From: an uncultured Bacilli bacterium
GTDB taxonomy: Bacteria > Bacillota_I > Bacilli_A > RF39 > UBA660
Assembly (NCBI GenBank): GCA_934098485.1
Contig: CAKOOH010000003.1
Coordinates: 94,718 to 158,717, forward strand
Reading direction: 5' to 3'
Length of the DNA: 64,000 nt
Below are positions 27,205 through 36,390 of the stretch, piece after piece. Below the pieces are notes generated by a model. That model searched no databases. It was not told the origin of the DNA and was given only the letters and a program-made list of their open reading frames with translations. Position 1 is the first letter of the stretch; the number at the start of each line of letters is the position of its first letter. Both the position numbers and the translations under genes were made by a program.

Positions 27205-28494
27205 ATGAAAACATTAAATTATTTAAGAAATTATGCTAAATATTATGACTTTCCCTATGTACAATTAATGGAAAAAATAATTCCAACTGATTTAGAAATG
27301 GATAATGCAAGAGAGCACGATTTACATTTAAAATTAGTTGCCGCCTATAATGATGGCAAAAAAATAGGGCTAAGTAGTGAAAATATTCAAAAAGCATTAA
27401 TTATTGTAGTAAAAAGCATCTGCTTTAAAACTCTTGTTTCCGAAAATGAAATGGTATTTTATGTCAAAGATATTCTAGAAGAATTAAAAACAAATCAGTC
27501 ATTTCTATCTGAAAAAGAATTTGAATCCGGCATTTTTTCTGTTCTTAAAAGAATGATTAAATATGTTTTATCATTAGACCAGAATATAGCGACTAAAAAA
27601 TATTTTGCCGCTTTAAAAGATTTTGCTAATATTGACCGCTTTCTTTTACTAGAAGGCATACCTGAAGATATGTCTAAAGAAGAAAAAATAACTGAGCTAA
27701 AAAAGCTATTTTGCATAACTGATAATAATTCATTACCCGGTCACAATGATCGCATGAAAAGAAAAAAATATCCTGATATGAGATATTTAGGTTTGACTGA
27801 TGATTTGGATTTTCATATTTATTCACTTCTTTGTGAAACAATTAGTAAATATTTTAATGATGAAATGCTTGAATTTTATAATAAACATCAATATTTTTAT
27901 CGTCCCATCAGTGATGATTTCTCTCTTTATTATTTAAATGGTGTAACCATTTTAGCATATAGATACGAAGATAGTGTTAGTATTTCTATAAAAGTTTTGA
28001 ATAAATATATTGGCATGCAAAACTTTAGATACTGGGCGGGTGTTCTAAATATGCAAAGAGACATATACAGTTTAATTTATGATCTTCATTTAAGATGTCC
28101 AAACGTAATAAATAAAAAACCCGATATAATTTGTCCTGAAGACTATTTAGATGAATCTTTTCTAAGTTATCTTAAATCGCAACTACAAACTGAAGATGCT
28201 TATAAATTAGCTGAATCTATAGGACTACCTATAACTAGTGATGAGCCACCAAAAATATATCAATTAAAAGGTGATAAGATTATTAAAAATCCGAGATTGA
28301 TTGAAAATATTAAAGTAAAAGATTTAACATCTTATGAAACCTTATCAAAACTTTTATCTTTAACTGGAGAAGACCGTCAAAAATACATTGCAAAAATCAT
28401 TGCTACGGCCAAGGGAATAACCATCAAAGAATTTTGTAATAGAGATTATAAACCTTCTAAAGAAACAAACAATAAAAAAGCATATATCGATTAA
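27205..28494 (+). CDS. Hypothetical protein, soluble, helical
   Basis: A 429-residue protein of no family I recognise. It appears all-soluble and mainly helical, with no signal peptide, membrane segment or obvious catalytic motif. A segment KLFCITDNNSLPGHNDRMKRKKYPDMRY lies mid-protein (positions near 27706-27790). The C-terminal part (residues ~370-429) is basic. Start chosen at 27205 after TGAGGT. Monocistronic with a terminator at its end. Confidence 0.6.
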   Translation: MKTLNYLRNYAKYYDFPYVQLMEKIIPTDLEMDNAREHDLHLKLVAAYNDGKKIGLSSENIQKALIIVVKSICFKTLVSENEMVFYVKDILEELKTNQSFLSEKEFESGIFSVLKRMIKYVLSLDQNIATKKYFAALKDFANIDRFLLLEGIPEDMSKEEKITELKKLFCITDNNSLPGHNDRMKRKKYPDMRYLGLTDDLDFHIYSLLCETISKYFNDEMLEFYNKHQYFYRPISDDFSLYYLNGVTILAYRYEDSVSISIKVLNKYIGMQNFRYWAGVLNMQRDIYSLIYDLHLRCPNVINKKPDIICPEDYLDESFLSYLKSQLQTEDAYKLAESIGLPITSDEPPKIYQLKGDKIIKNPRLIENIKVKDLTSYETLSKLLSLTGEDRQKYIAKIIATAKGITIKEFCNRDYKPSKETNNKKAYID

Positions 28495-28514
28495 CTTTGA
28501 TTGCTTTTTTTATT
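28474..28514 (+). terminator. Terminator overlapping the end of the hypothetical gene
   Basis: AAAAAAGCA (28474-28482) pairs with TGCTTTTTT (28502-28510) across a 19-base loop containing the stop codon; T run follows. Confidence 0.6.
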
Positions 28515-28585
28515 TAAATTCACTTAAACTTCAATTCACAAAGTAGTTAAATATATGCTAGAATAATATTATTGGAGGAAATATA

Positions 28586-28882
28586 ATGAAAATAATAACA
28601 CTATGTGGAAGTATGCGATTCGAAAACGAAATGATGAACATAGCTGCTGAACTAGAATTAAATGGGGATGTTGCTATTCAATGTGTATATTTTCCTCATA
28701 ATAAAAAATTATCTGATTTTGAGTTAGAAATGTTAAGTAAACTCCATTATAAAAAGATTGAGATAAGTGATGCTATTTATGTTGTAAATGTAAATGGATA
28801 TATCGGGGCATCTACAAAGAATGAAATAGAATATGCTCGTTCATTAAATAAAGAAATATTATCTTTTGAGCCATTATGTTAG
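28586..28882 (+). CDS. Nucleoside 2-deoxyribosyltransferase-like small protein
   Basis: A 98-residue Rossmann-like protein: IITLCGSMRFENEMMNIAAELE at the N-terminus, and GYIGASTKNEIEYARSLNKEI near the C-terminus. This resembles nucleoside deoxyribosyltransferase-like proteins (phage and host DUF4406 type), where the Glu in NEIEYA would be the nucleophile. The gene is shorter than the true enzymes (about 150 residues). Own Shine-Dalgarno TGGAGGAA. Confidence 0.65.
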   Translation: MKIITLCGSMRFENEMMNIAAELELNGDVAIQCVYFPHNKKLSDFELEMLSKLHYKKIEISDAIYVVNVNGYIGASTKNEIEYARSLNKEILSFEPLC

Positions 28883-28985
28883 TTAGAGTTTAAAAATATA
28901 CTTTGCAAATTGAATCCTCTTATAATTAATAGTTGTTTTTGTAAATAAAATATAATATAATAAAAAAGTAAGGATAGTGTGACGC

Positions 28986-29576
28986 ATGGAGGATAAACCT
29001 AAAACTGTAATAGTTAGTATTATTGGAACTATTTTAACCATAGCCATTGTAAGTTTAGGTGTAACTTATGCTTTTTTTAGTGCAAATATAAGTGGTTCAG
29101 AAAGTGGTTCAACTATTATAGCAGAAGCTGGTATTATGCAAATAGCTGTTTCTGGTGGCAATAATGTCACAACTGAAAATATTATGCCCGATAATGATAA
29201 TCCATGGGGAACAAAAACTATTACTTTAACAGGAACTAACACAACTGAAAAATCTATGTCTTATAAAATAAAATTAGTTGTTGATAATAACGAATTTAAA
29301 AAAGCTAATATGCAATATACTCTTACAAGCACTAATACCGGAAATAATGGTGCCGTAATTACTAGTGTTACAACTGCTACTGATATTACTGCTGCCGTAG
29401 GTGCATCCCAAGTTTTAGGTGGCACCACTCAAATAGGATATTTCTTAAATGCTTCTAACGTAGCGCATACTTATGTCTTGAAATTATTTTACCCTGAAAC
29501 TAATACTGATCAAAGTGAAGACATGGGCGCTAAATTTGCTGCTCATATCGTAGTAGAAAGTGTTAAAACACAGTAG
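28986..29576 (+). CDS. Small TasA/camelysin-like exported protein
   Basis: A 196-residue protein with a hydrophobic segment at residues ~7-28 followed by TYAFFSANISGSESGST, then one beta-rich domain ending in KFAAHIVVE. It equals the first third of the large paralogues at 12762 and 33550 but has no extra domain, and it lacks the poly-G promoter: upstream is an ordinary AT-rich leader with TATAAT-like repeats. Probable fibre or matrix subunit at the cell surface. Confidence 0.8.
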   Translation: MEDKPKTVIVSIIGTILTIAIVSLGVTYAFFSANISGSESGSTIIAEAGIMQIAVSGGNNVTTENIMPDNDNPWGTKTITLTGTNTTEKSMSYKIKLVVDNNEFKKANMQYTLTSTNTGNNGAVITSVTTATDITAAVGASQVLGGTTQIGYFLNASNVAHTYVLKLFYPETNTDQSEDMGAKFAAHIVVESVKTQ

Positions 29577-29596
29577 ACTAGAAAGTCTGCTTTTTA
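29572..29596 (+). terminator. Terminator after the small TasA-like gene
   Basis: Eight-base-pair stem (29572-29579 with 29584-29591, one G-T pair) and T run, overlapping the stop codon. Confidence 0.75.
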
Positions 29597-29640
29597 TTTT
29601 CTCTAATTTATGTTAATATAAATTAGAAGAGATGATTAAG

Positions 29641-30567
29641 ATGAAAGATTTAAAAGTAGTATTTATGGGAACCCCTTATTTTAGTGTCCCTATACTAGAA
29701 AATTTAATAAAAAACACCAATGTTATTGGAGTAGTAACAAGTCCTGATGCTTTTGTTGGAAGAAAAAAAATTCTAACTCCCTGTCCTGTCAAAATGCTAG
29801 CCCAAGAAAACAACATTCCTGTATTTTCACCTGAAAAAATAAGAAGCGACTATGATTTTTTATTAAAGCTAAATCCGGATATAATAATAACTTGTGCCTA
29901 TGGACAAATCGTGCCTGAAGAAGTTTTAAATATCCCAAAATTAGGATGCATCAATATCCATGCCTCATTACTTCCTAAATATCGTGGTGGAGCTCCAATT
30001 CATCATGCCATAATGAATAATGAAAAATGGACTGGTATTACGCTTATGTACATGGATAAAGGCATGGATACTGGAGACATAATTACAAGTAGTAAAGTAG
30101 AAATAACAAATGATGATAATTTAGAAACTTTATCAAACAAACTTAGTAATTTAGGAAGTGCTATGATTATCGAAAATTTACCAAGTATTATTAATCATAC
30201 CAACCATCGTGAAAAACAAAATAACGAAGAAGCCACCTTTGCTAAAATTATCAAAAGAGAAGATGAACACTTAAACTTTAACGACACCGCCATTAATATA
30301 TATAATAAAGTAAGAGCGTTATCTCCATCACCACTTGCGTATTTTATAATGGATGATGTTGAATACAAAATTGGCAAATGCGAAATTGTAAAAGGTGAAG
30401 GAAATGTCGGAACAATAATTAAAGAAGACAAAGAATCATTTGTAATAAAAGCTATCGATGATGCCATTAAAATCACTCAAATAAAACCAAAAGGGAAGAC
30501 TTTAATGTCCGTTAAAGACTTTAAAAACGGTTATCAAAAAATCTTATTAAATAAGGAGGTATCATGA
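29641..30567 (+). CDS. fmt: Methionyl-tRNA formyltransferase
   Basis: A 308-residue enzyme that formylates initiator Met-tRNA from 10-formyl-THF. Motifs: VFMGTPYFSVPILE at the N-terminus, CINIHASLLPKYRGGAPIHHA with the catalytic Asn/His, and MDKGMDTGDII with the catalytic Asp. The ATG at 29641 is preferred over 29632 because AGAAGAG directly abuts the latter. The last four bases overlap the next gene. def and rsmB are not adjacent as they often are in Bacilli. Confidence 0.95.
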   Translation: MKDLKVVFMGTPYFSVPILENLIKNTNVIGVVTSPDAFVGRKKILTPCPVKMLAQENNIPVFSPEKIRSDYDFLLKLNPDIIITCAYGQIVPEEVLNIPKLGCINIHASLLPKYRGGAPIHHAIMNNEKWTGITLMYMDKGMDTGDIITSSKVEITNDDNLETLSNKLSNLGSAMIIENLPSIINHTNHREKQNNEEATFAKIIKREDEHLNFNDTAINIYNKVRALSPSPLAYFIMDDVEYKIGKCEIVKGEGNVGTIIKEDKESFVIKAIDDAIKITQIKPKGKTLMSVKDFKNGYQKILLNKEVS

Positions 30568-31172
30568 AAAAAGAAAAGAAAACATTAAAAGAAAAATGGG
30601 CTACCCCAGATGGCAAAATAATTATAAAATTTAAACTTTGGGCCATTTTCTTTGGTATTATTTATTTGTTTGCCTTTATTAGTACAGCTTTTAATAAAAC
30701 CACACCTGATGATAACGAGAAAAATAATACTACTACAACAGCAGTAATTAATTATATTAAAATGAAAAATAATTTAATAAATAATGATCTGAAAGTAAAA
30801 TATTATATAAATGACTACTATATTTCAGGTAATATTAATAATCATATTTTAAATGGTACCCTAGAAATTAATGATCAAATCTATCGTATAAAGTACGATT
30901 CTCTAAATTTATACCAAATAAAAAAAGATAGTGAAATTCAAAATCCCGATCTTATAAATAACATAAATATTAATTATTTACTTCCTAATTATATAATAGA
31001 TATTTTAAACAAAACTGATAACACTGCCATCAAAGACGAAACAAATAAAACATATACATATGATTATGAAAATATAAAATATATAGTTCACTATAATAAT
31101 ACTGAAATAGACAATATAAAAATTTATGATAATGATATTTCTTATGATTTAAAATATGAAATATCCCAGTAA
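30564..31172 (+). CDS. Hypothetical membrane-anchored protein
   Basis: A 202-residue protein with a basic N-terminus, one membrane segment at about residues 25-45 (LWAIFFGIIYLFAFISTAF), and an Asn/Tyr/Ile-rich extracytosolic part. It overlaps fmt by ATGA and so is translationally coupled. No family recognised. Type II topology (N-in) is likely by the positive-inside rule. Confidence 0.65.
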   Translation: MKKEKKTLKEKWATPDGKIIIKFKLWAIFFGIIYLFAFISTAFNKTTPDDNEKNNTTTTAVINYIKMKNNLINNDLKVKYYINDYYISGNINNHILNGTLEINDQIYRIKYDSLNLYQIKKDSEIQNPDLINNININYLLPNYIIDILNKTDNTAIKDETNKTYTYDYENIKYIVHYNNTEIDNIKIYDNDISYDLKYEISQ

Positions 31173-31181
31173 TTAATATCT

Positions 31182-31209
31182 GCTTTACAGATTATTGTAA
31201 AGCTTTTTT
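31182..31209 (+). terminator. Terminator after the fmt operon
   Basis: Perfect 8-bp stem GCTTTACA/TGTAAAGC (31182-31189 with 31196-31203) and six T. Confidence 0.88.
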
Positions 31210-31256
31210 ATTGCACAACTACTTAGTTAATGTTAAAATATAAAAAGAGGTAGAAT

Positions 31257-32006
31257 ATGAGAAAAATGGGCGCTAAAATATTTGTAAATTCCATTACTAT
31301 GCTAAGATTAATAGGAACATTTTTAATGCCAATTATTTGCATTAATATGAATCCTAAAGAGATTATTTTTTATTTAATTATTCTATTATTAACTGACAGT
31401 ATCGATGGAATAATGGCAAGGCGATTAAAAGTTCCTACTTTGTTTGGAGCTTTACTTGATGCTCTTGCAGATAAATTGTTTGGTATTTCTACACTTGCCC
31501 TTTTATCAATGAGTTATCCAATCATGCTTCTTCCCATTATAACTGAAGCCATAATAACTCTTATAAATACCGGTGGTGCTACCAAAGGTTCTAGCATTGA
31601 AAGCTCAAATCTTGGAAAATTAAAAACTTGGTTAATGGGCATTTCAATTGTTCTTGCTTTTTTAACTATTTATGCCAAAGATTTTGTTTTACTACTTAAT
31701 GATAGTACTGAAGCTGGCACATATTTAATCAATATTTTTAATCAAATGATAGACCATCCAACTGCCATTATCAATAGTTTATCATTTATTTGTGTCGGAG
31801 CAGATATAATTGTTGCTTATGATTACCGTGCTAGAGTAAAAAGAGATGTAATAGAAGCTAAAGAAAACGGTTTAGATGCTAAGAAAATTAAATTAAAAAA
31901 AGGAAAAGATTTAATCTATGCCTTATTCGATGAAGATTATTATTTAAGCACTTTAAATGAACCCATTTTAAAAAGACTAGGGGATTGTAAGGAGAAACAA
32001 AAATGA
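31257..32006 (+). CDS. pgsA: CDP-alcohol phosphatidyltransferase (PgsA-like)
   Basis: A 249-residue membrane enzyme with the family motif D-G-x2-A-R-x8-G-x3-D-x3-D, seen in SIDGIMARRLKVPTLFGALLDALADK. It most likely makes phosphatidylglycerol-phosphate from CDP-diacylglycerol and glycerol-3-phosphate, though other alcohols are possible. Four to five membrane segments and a charged cytosolic tail of ~55 residues, which is longer than in typical PgsA. It overlaps the next gene by four bases. Confidence 0.8.
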   Translation: MRKMGAKIFVNSITMLRLIGTFLMPIICINMNPKEIIFYLIILLLTDSIDGIMARRLKVPTLFGALLDALADKLFGISTLALLSMSYPIMLLPIITEAIITLINTGGATKGSSIESSNLGKLKTWLMGISIVLAFLTIYAKDFVLLLNDSTEAGTYLINIFNQMIDHPTAIINSLSFICVGADIIVAYDYRARVKRDVIEAKENGLDAKKIKLKKGKDLIYALFDEDYYLSTLNEPILKRLGDCKEKQK

Positions 32007-33226
32007 AAGAAAAAGTAAAAGAAAATAAATATTATCAAATTGGTTTAACATTATTTTTAGTTGTAATCGCATCCATTACATTTTATTTAGTAATAACTAA
32101 TATTGGTTTATTATATACCTACTTAAAATTAATTATTTCCTTTTTTACGCCATTTATTATTGGCTTTGTCTTCGCTTTCTTATTAAATCCTATTGTTAAA
32201 TTTTTTAACGAAAAATTATTTAAAAAAGTTTGTAAGATTAAAAAAGAAAAAGTATCTAACACTTTAAGTATTACTTTAACCTTTGTTTTATTTGTAGGAT
32301 TAATTTTACTATTAATAAGTTATATATTACCAGAATTATTAAAAAGTGTTGAAACTCTTGCTGTTAATTTACCTACATATTTTAATGATACTAAAAATTA
32401 TTTATTAGAAAAATTAAGTAATCACGATGAAATAAAAACGATAATTTTAAATAATTATGAAGCAATTAATGACTATTTAACTAATTTTACCAATAATACT
32501 TTAATGCCTCAGGTGGAAAAATGGTTAGTATCATTATCAAATGGTGTCTTTGGCGCAGTAAAAGTAGTTTTTAACATCGCGATGGGTTTTGTTATTTCTA
32601 TTTACTATTTAAGTGATAAAGAAGGATTTATTTCTGGTATTAAAAAAATAACTTATAGTATTTTTAAAGTTAAAACTGCTAATCATATATTAGATAATGC
32701 TAGACATACTAATGATATATTTGGTAATTTCTGTATTGGCAAACTTCTTGATGGTTTCACTGTCGGATTTATTACCTTTATCTTTTTAACTATTTTTGGT
32801 TATCCCTATGCTTTACTAATTGGTGTATTAATTGGTATAACTAATATGATTCCTTACTTTGGACCTTACATTGGAACTATTCCTAGTGCTTTATTAATAC
32901 TTATGGATAATCCAACTAAATGCTTAGTATTTATCTTATTTATCATTGCTTTGCAGCAAGTTGATAGTTACATTATTGAACCAAGATTATGTGGTTCTCG
33001 TACTGGTTTAAAATCATTTTGGGTTCTTGCTTCCATTTTATTATTTGGTAATATATTTGGTATTGTTGGTATGCTTGTAGCTGTTCCTGTTTTTGCTCTT
33101 ATTTACGGCTATTTAAATAATAAAGTTACCACAAGATTAAAAGAAAAGAAGCTACCAACTGAAGCTAAAGATTATAGTGATTTAGAACGAATAAATTCTG
33201 AAACAAATAAACCAATAAAAATGTAA
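32003..33226 (+). CDS. AI-2E family transporter
   Basis: A 407-residue polytopic membrane protein. It starts with two helices, has a large extracytosolic loop, then the family signature GVLIGITNMIPYFGPYIGTIPS and IALQQVDSYIIEPRLCG. Members range from AI-2 exporters to sodium-proton antiporters (YdjZ/PerM group), so the substrate is not predictable. Coupled to the phosphatidyltransferase by a four-base overlap. Confidence 0.88.
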   Translation: MKEKVKENKYYQIGLTLFLVVIASITFYLVITNIGLLYTYLKLIISFFTPFIIGFVFAFLLNPIVKFFNEKLFKKVCKIKKEKVSNTLSITLTFVLFVGLILLLISYILPELLKSVETLAVNLPTYFNDTKNYLLEKLSNHDEIKTIILNNYEAINDYLTNFTNNTLMPQVEKWLVSLSNGVFGAVKVVFNIAMGFVISIYYLSDKEGFISGIKKITYSIFKVKTANHILDNARHTNDIFGNFCIGKLLDGFTVGFITFIFLTIFGYPYALLIGVLIGITNMIPYFGPYIGTIPSALLILMDNPTKCLVFILFIIALQQVDSYIIEPRLCGSRTGLKSFWVLASILLFGNIFGIVGMLVAVPVFALIYGYLNNKVTTRLKEKKLPTEAKDYSDLERINSETNKPIKM

Positions 33227-33230
33227 TATA

Positions 33231-33255
33231 ATCCACACAGCACGTGTGGATTTTT
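33231..33255 (+). terminator. Terminator after the AI-2E gene
   Basis: Perfect 8-bp stem ATCCACAC/GTGTGGAT (33231-33238 with 33244-33251) then T run. Confidence 0.88.
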
Positions 33256-33490
33256 GCTTTTTTAAAAGGTTAATTGTCAAATAATGTGTGTGGCTTTTTT
33301 TTATTGATTTTAATTAAACCCTTGCAAATAATAATTTTGGATTTAAATCTTCTAAATGATCTAAAACCGAATGTAATTCTTTTTAATACGATAATTTGTC
33401 AAATCAAGTGCAACATTAACATAAATACTCATTAAATAATTCTCACAAAATATTTTAATGCCATAGACTTTTTACGCATGCAATATTAAC

Positions 33491-33520
33491 TTGACGTTGG
33501 TGGGGGATTATTAGTACAAT
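33491..33520 (+). promoter_or_regulatory. Poly-G promoter, degenerate copy 2
   Basis: TTGACG (33491-33496), an 18-base spacer with an interrupted G run (TTGGTGGGGGATTATTAG), and TACAAT (33515-33520), followed by the conserved leader ATTATATAGAAAATATAGGG. Both boxes carry one mismatch and the G run is only five long, so slippage should be rarer here than in copies 1 and 3. Confidence 0.75.
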
Positions 33521-33549
33521 TATATAGAAAATATAGGGTGATGTTGTGT

Positions 33550-35283
33550 ATGAAAGGTGTAAAGGAAAATAACGTAACAGTAGTAGTATTAATTGTGATA
33601 TTAACAATGATAATTGGAGTGAGTTTATCATATGCATTCTTTTCAGCTAGGATAAGTGGAACAGAAAGTGAATCAACAATAGTAATGGAAGCAGGAAGTT
33701 TATCTATAGAATATACAGATTTATCAAATGTAATAAGTGTATCAAAAGTATATCCTAAGGAAGATGCTTGGGTAACCAAAGAATTTAAAGTAACTGGGAC
33801 AAATACAACAAATTTAGTATTATTTTATAAAATAAAAATAGTTTTAGATAATAATGAGTTTGAAGGCTTAGGTTTAAGTTACAGTTTAGAAAGTGAAAAC
33901 ACTGGAAATAATGGAAATATAATTCCAAGTATAAGTAAAGAATACATAGGAAAAGATGATATTAATTTAGGTCAAGGATATTTTATAAATACAGGAACAA
34001 CACCAAAAGAACATAAATATACATTAAAAATATATTTAAAAGAAAATGGAGAAGATCAAAACTATTTACAAGGAGCCAAATTTGCTGCCCATATAGAAAT
34101 AGAGGCAGGAGATAAAGCGGTAGAGTCATCACCAAAAGGATGGGATGAAGCCGGAAGTGGAACATTACTAGCAGGAATAAAAGAAAATTATCCAACTATA
34201 ATGCAGCCGTTAACCAATCCAGGAAAAGAAGGATCAACTGTAAGGGAAGCAGTATTAGCGGGTGCAGTTGATGACTATGGGATGAGTTATTACTTTAGAG
34301 GAAATGTAACGAATAATTATGTCCAGTTTGCAAATAAGTGCTGGAGAATTGTACGTGTAACTGGGGATGGATCTATAAAATTAGTACTTCACAACGATAA
34401 TGTAAATAATGTAGCAAGTCCATGTGCTTCATCAAATAATAGTGATGATGCAGCTTTTGCAAATTACGATGGAACAACATATGAAACTCAATATAATGAA
34501 CAATACAATGATAATGCATATGTCGGATTTATGTATGGAACATCAGGATCAAGTACATATGCCGAAACTCATGCGAATACAAATAAGAGTACCATTTTAC
34601 AAAACTTAGAAACATGGTATAAAAATAATTTAGCAACATATGAAAGCAAACTCGCAGATACCATCTGGTGTAATGATAAAAGTACAAAAACTAATCAAAC
34701 TATAATATATGCAAGTTTAAATACTACAACTAATAAATTAGATATAGATAGTGACAATTATCCAGGTTTGGGATATGAAACAGATTACACATTATATAGT
34801 GTCAGACAAAGAGCAAGAACGAATTACTATTATACAGATACTTCTCGTAAACAATATGGAACTGTAGGAACGGGACCAACATTAATATGTCCATTAGATA
34901 ATGATGGTGGAAAGTTATCTAAGTTAACAGTTTCAGATACAATTAATGGTAACGGAGCATTAGATTATAAAATAGGTTTACTTACAGTGGACGAAGTATT
35001 ATATGCTGGAAGTATTGATGAGTATGGATATCGAGTGTTAAATTATAATTACTCATCAATAAAAAGTTATTTAAGAGAAAATGCAAGCTATTGGTATTGG
35101 TCCTTTTCGCCTGATGGCTTCGATGGTGTTGCCCGCGTGCTTGGCGTGGCAGACAATGGCTATGTCCTCGGCAACAATATGGTGACGAATTCGAGCGGTC
35201 TTCGTCCGGCAGTTTCTCTTACGAGCGCAACGACGATATCTGGGGGAAATGGAACCTCATCAAATCCGTTTATTGTTAATTAA
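33550..35283 (+). CDS. Large TasA/camelysin-like exported surface protein, paralogue 2
   Basis: A 577-residue paralogue of the protein at 12762, the same length and colinear. The ATG at 33550 is chosen by alignment with paralogue 1; GTG 33538 and ATG 33541 are in frame upstream. Signal/anchor at ~6-28, camelysin-like domain to ~190, then the shared CWRIVRVTGDGSIKLVLHN region. The two proteins are almost identical over the first ~60% and diverge afterwards. The C-terminal ~45 residues (35108-35235) are encoded by DNA of sharply higher GC. It ends with GLRPAVSL. Confidence 0.8.
   Translation: MKGVKENNVTVVVLIVILTMIIGVSLSYAFFSARISGTESESTIVMEAGSLSIEYTDLSNVISVSKVYPKEDAWVTKEFKVTGTNTTNLVLFYKIKIVLDNNEFEGLGLSYSLESENTGNNGNIIPSISKEYIGKDDINLGQGYFINTGTTPKEHKYTLKIYLKENGEDQNYLQGAKFAAHIEIEAGDKAVESSPKGWDEAGSGTLLAGIKENYPTIMQPLTNPGKEGSTVREAVLAGAVDDYGMSYYFRGNVTNNYVQFANKCWRIVRVTGDGSIKLVLHNDNVNNVASPCASSNNSDDAAFANYDGTTYETQYNEQYNDNAYVGFMYGTSGSSTYAETHANTNKSTILQNLETWYKNNLATYESKLADTIWCNDKSTKTNQTIIYASLNTTTNKLDIDSDNYPGLGYETDYTLYSVRQRARTNYYYTDTSRKQYGTVGTGPTLICPLDNDGGKLSKLTVSDTINGNGALDYKIGLLTVDEVLYAGSIDEYGYRVLNYNYSSIKSYLRENASYWYWSFSPDGFDGVARVLGVADNGYVLGNNMVTNSSGLRPAVSLTSATTISGGNGTSSNPFIVN
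35108..35235 (+). other. GC-rich mosaic patch in the surface gene
   Basis: By hand count 74 of these 128 bases are G or C (about 58%), against roughly one third in the surrounding gene. GC is raised mainly at third codon positions (GGC, GCC, CGC, GTG, CTC, ACG). The paralogue at 12762 has only a faint rise in the same place. The reading frame is intact. This looks like sequence imported by recombination. Confidence 0.75.
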
Positions 35284-35297
35284 AAATCGCTATAACT

Positions 35298-35319
35298 AGA
35301 AGCGTCATCGCTTCTTTTT
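35298..35319 (+). terminator. Terminator after surface paralogue 2
   Basis: Perfect 7-bp stem AGAAGCG/CGCTTCT (35298-35304 with 35309-35315, loop TCAT) and T run. Confidence 0.85.
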
Positions 35320-35367
35320 CTTTGCATAAATCCTCTATCTGTTATATAATTTTAGGTAGGTGAGTAT

Positions 35368-36390
35368 ATGTCAAATATATACAATTATGATTATGAAAAA
35401 TTAGAAGAAAAATTAATATCTTTAGGTGAAAAGAAATTTCGTGCTAAACAAATTTGGGAATGGCTATACAAACACAAAGTAAAAACATTTGCCGAAATGT
35501 CCAATTTAAACAAAGATCTAATTCAAAAGTTAAATGCTAACTTTAAAATAGATTACATCAAAATGAAAAGAAAACAAGAATCTGATTTAACTAATAAATA
35601 CTTGTTTGAACTAATTGATGGCAACTTTATTGAAGCTGTATTGATGAAACATGATTATGGTTTAAGCATCTGCGTTTCTAGTGAAGTTGGATGTAATATG
35701 GGCTGCGCTTTTTGTGAAAGTGGCCGTCTTAAAAAAGTAAGAAATTTAGAAACTTACGAAATAGTAGAGCAAATATTATTAATAGAAGAAGATTTAAATG
35801 AACGTATCGACAGTGTTGTAATAATGGGTATCGGCGAGCCTTTTGATAACTACGATAATATAATATCATTTATCAAAATTATAAATGATCCCTTTGGTCT
35901 TGCCATTGGAGCTAGACATATAACCGTATCAACTTGTGGATTAATTCCTAAAATAAAAGAATTTAGTAACTTAGATTTACAAGTAAACTTGGCAATTAGT
36001 TTACATGCTCCAAATAATGACCTTCGAAGTAAGATAATGCCTGTAAATAAGGCTTATCCCTTAGAAGATTTAATCAAGGTCTTAAAAGAATATATTAACA
36101 AAACCAATAGACGAGCTACTATTGAATATGTTATGCTTAAAGAAGTAAATGACAGTGTAGAAAATGCTCTAGAACTTGCTCATTTATTAAAAGGTATGAA
36201 TGTTTATGTTAATTTAATTCCTTACAATGAAACCAGTCATATTGAATTTAAAAAAAGTGACAAAAGTCAAATCTTAAAATTCTATGATACTTTAAAAAAG
36301 AATAAAATTAATGTAACTATTCGTAAAGAATTTGGCAAGCAAATAGACGCTGCCTGTGGACAACTAAGAGCAAAAGAGGTGGAAAAATGA
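35368..36390 (+). CDS. rlmN: 23S rRNA/tRNA adenine C2-methyltransferase
   Basis: A 340-residue radical-SAM enzyme that methylates C2 of A2503 in 23S rRNA and A37 of some tRNAs. The cluster motif is CNMGCAFCESG. The two catalytic cysteines are expected in the C-terminal DAACGQLRAK and in the mid-protein STCGLIPKI. N-terminal KKFRAKQIWEWLYK is typical. It overlaps stp by four bases and starts the rlmN-stp-prkC-rsgA-rpe cluster, as in B. subtilis. Confidence 0.95.
   Translation: MSNIYNYDYEKLEEKLISLGEKKFRAKQIWEWLYKHKVKTFAEMSNLNKDLIQKLNANFKIDYIKMKRKQESDLTNKYLFELIDGNFIEAVLMKHDYGLSICVSSEVGCNMGCAFCESGRLKKVRNLETYEIVEQILLIEEDLNERIDSVVIMGIGEPFDNYDNIISFIKIINDPFGLAIGARHITVSTCGLIPKIKEFSNLDLQVNLAISLHAPNNDLRSKIMPVNKAYPLEDLIKVLKEYINKTNRRATIEYVMLKEVNDSVENALELAHLLKGMNVYVNLIPYNETSHIEFKKSDKSQILKFYDTLKKNKINVTIRKEFGKQIDAACGQLRAKEVEK

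Larger units (their letters stand above)
33227..33549 (+). other. Intergenic region with decayed surface cassette
   Basis: After the terminator at 33231 there are about 200 AT-rich bases without a gene. Right-hand half of the conserved hairpin (CCATAGACTTTTT) remains at 33461-33473 but its left arm is missing. Then comes the degenerate promoter copy 2 at 33491-33520. The region looks like a partly decayed version of the cassette seen intact at 12660 and 53306. Confidence 0.6.

Noticed and set aside
35040..35260. C-terminal variable domain as target of a diversity-generating retroelement
   Set aside because: No reverse transcriptase or template repeat is seen in the window, and the differences are at third codon positions rather than adenine positions of AAY codons.
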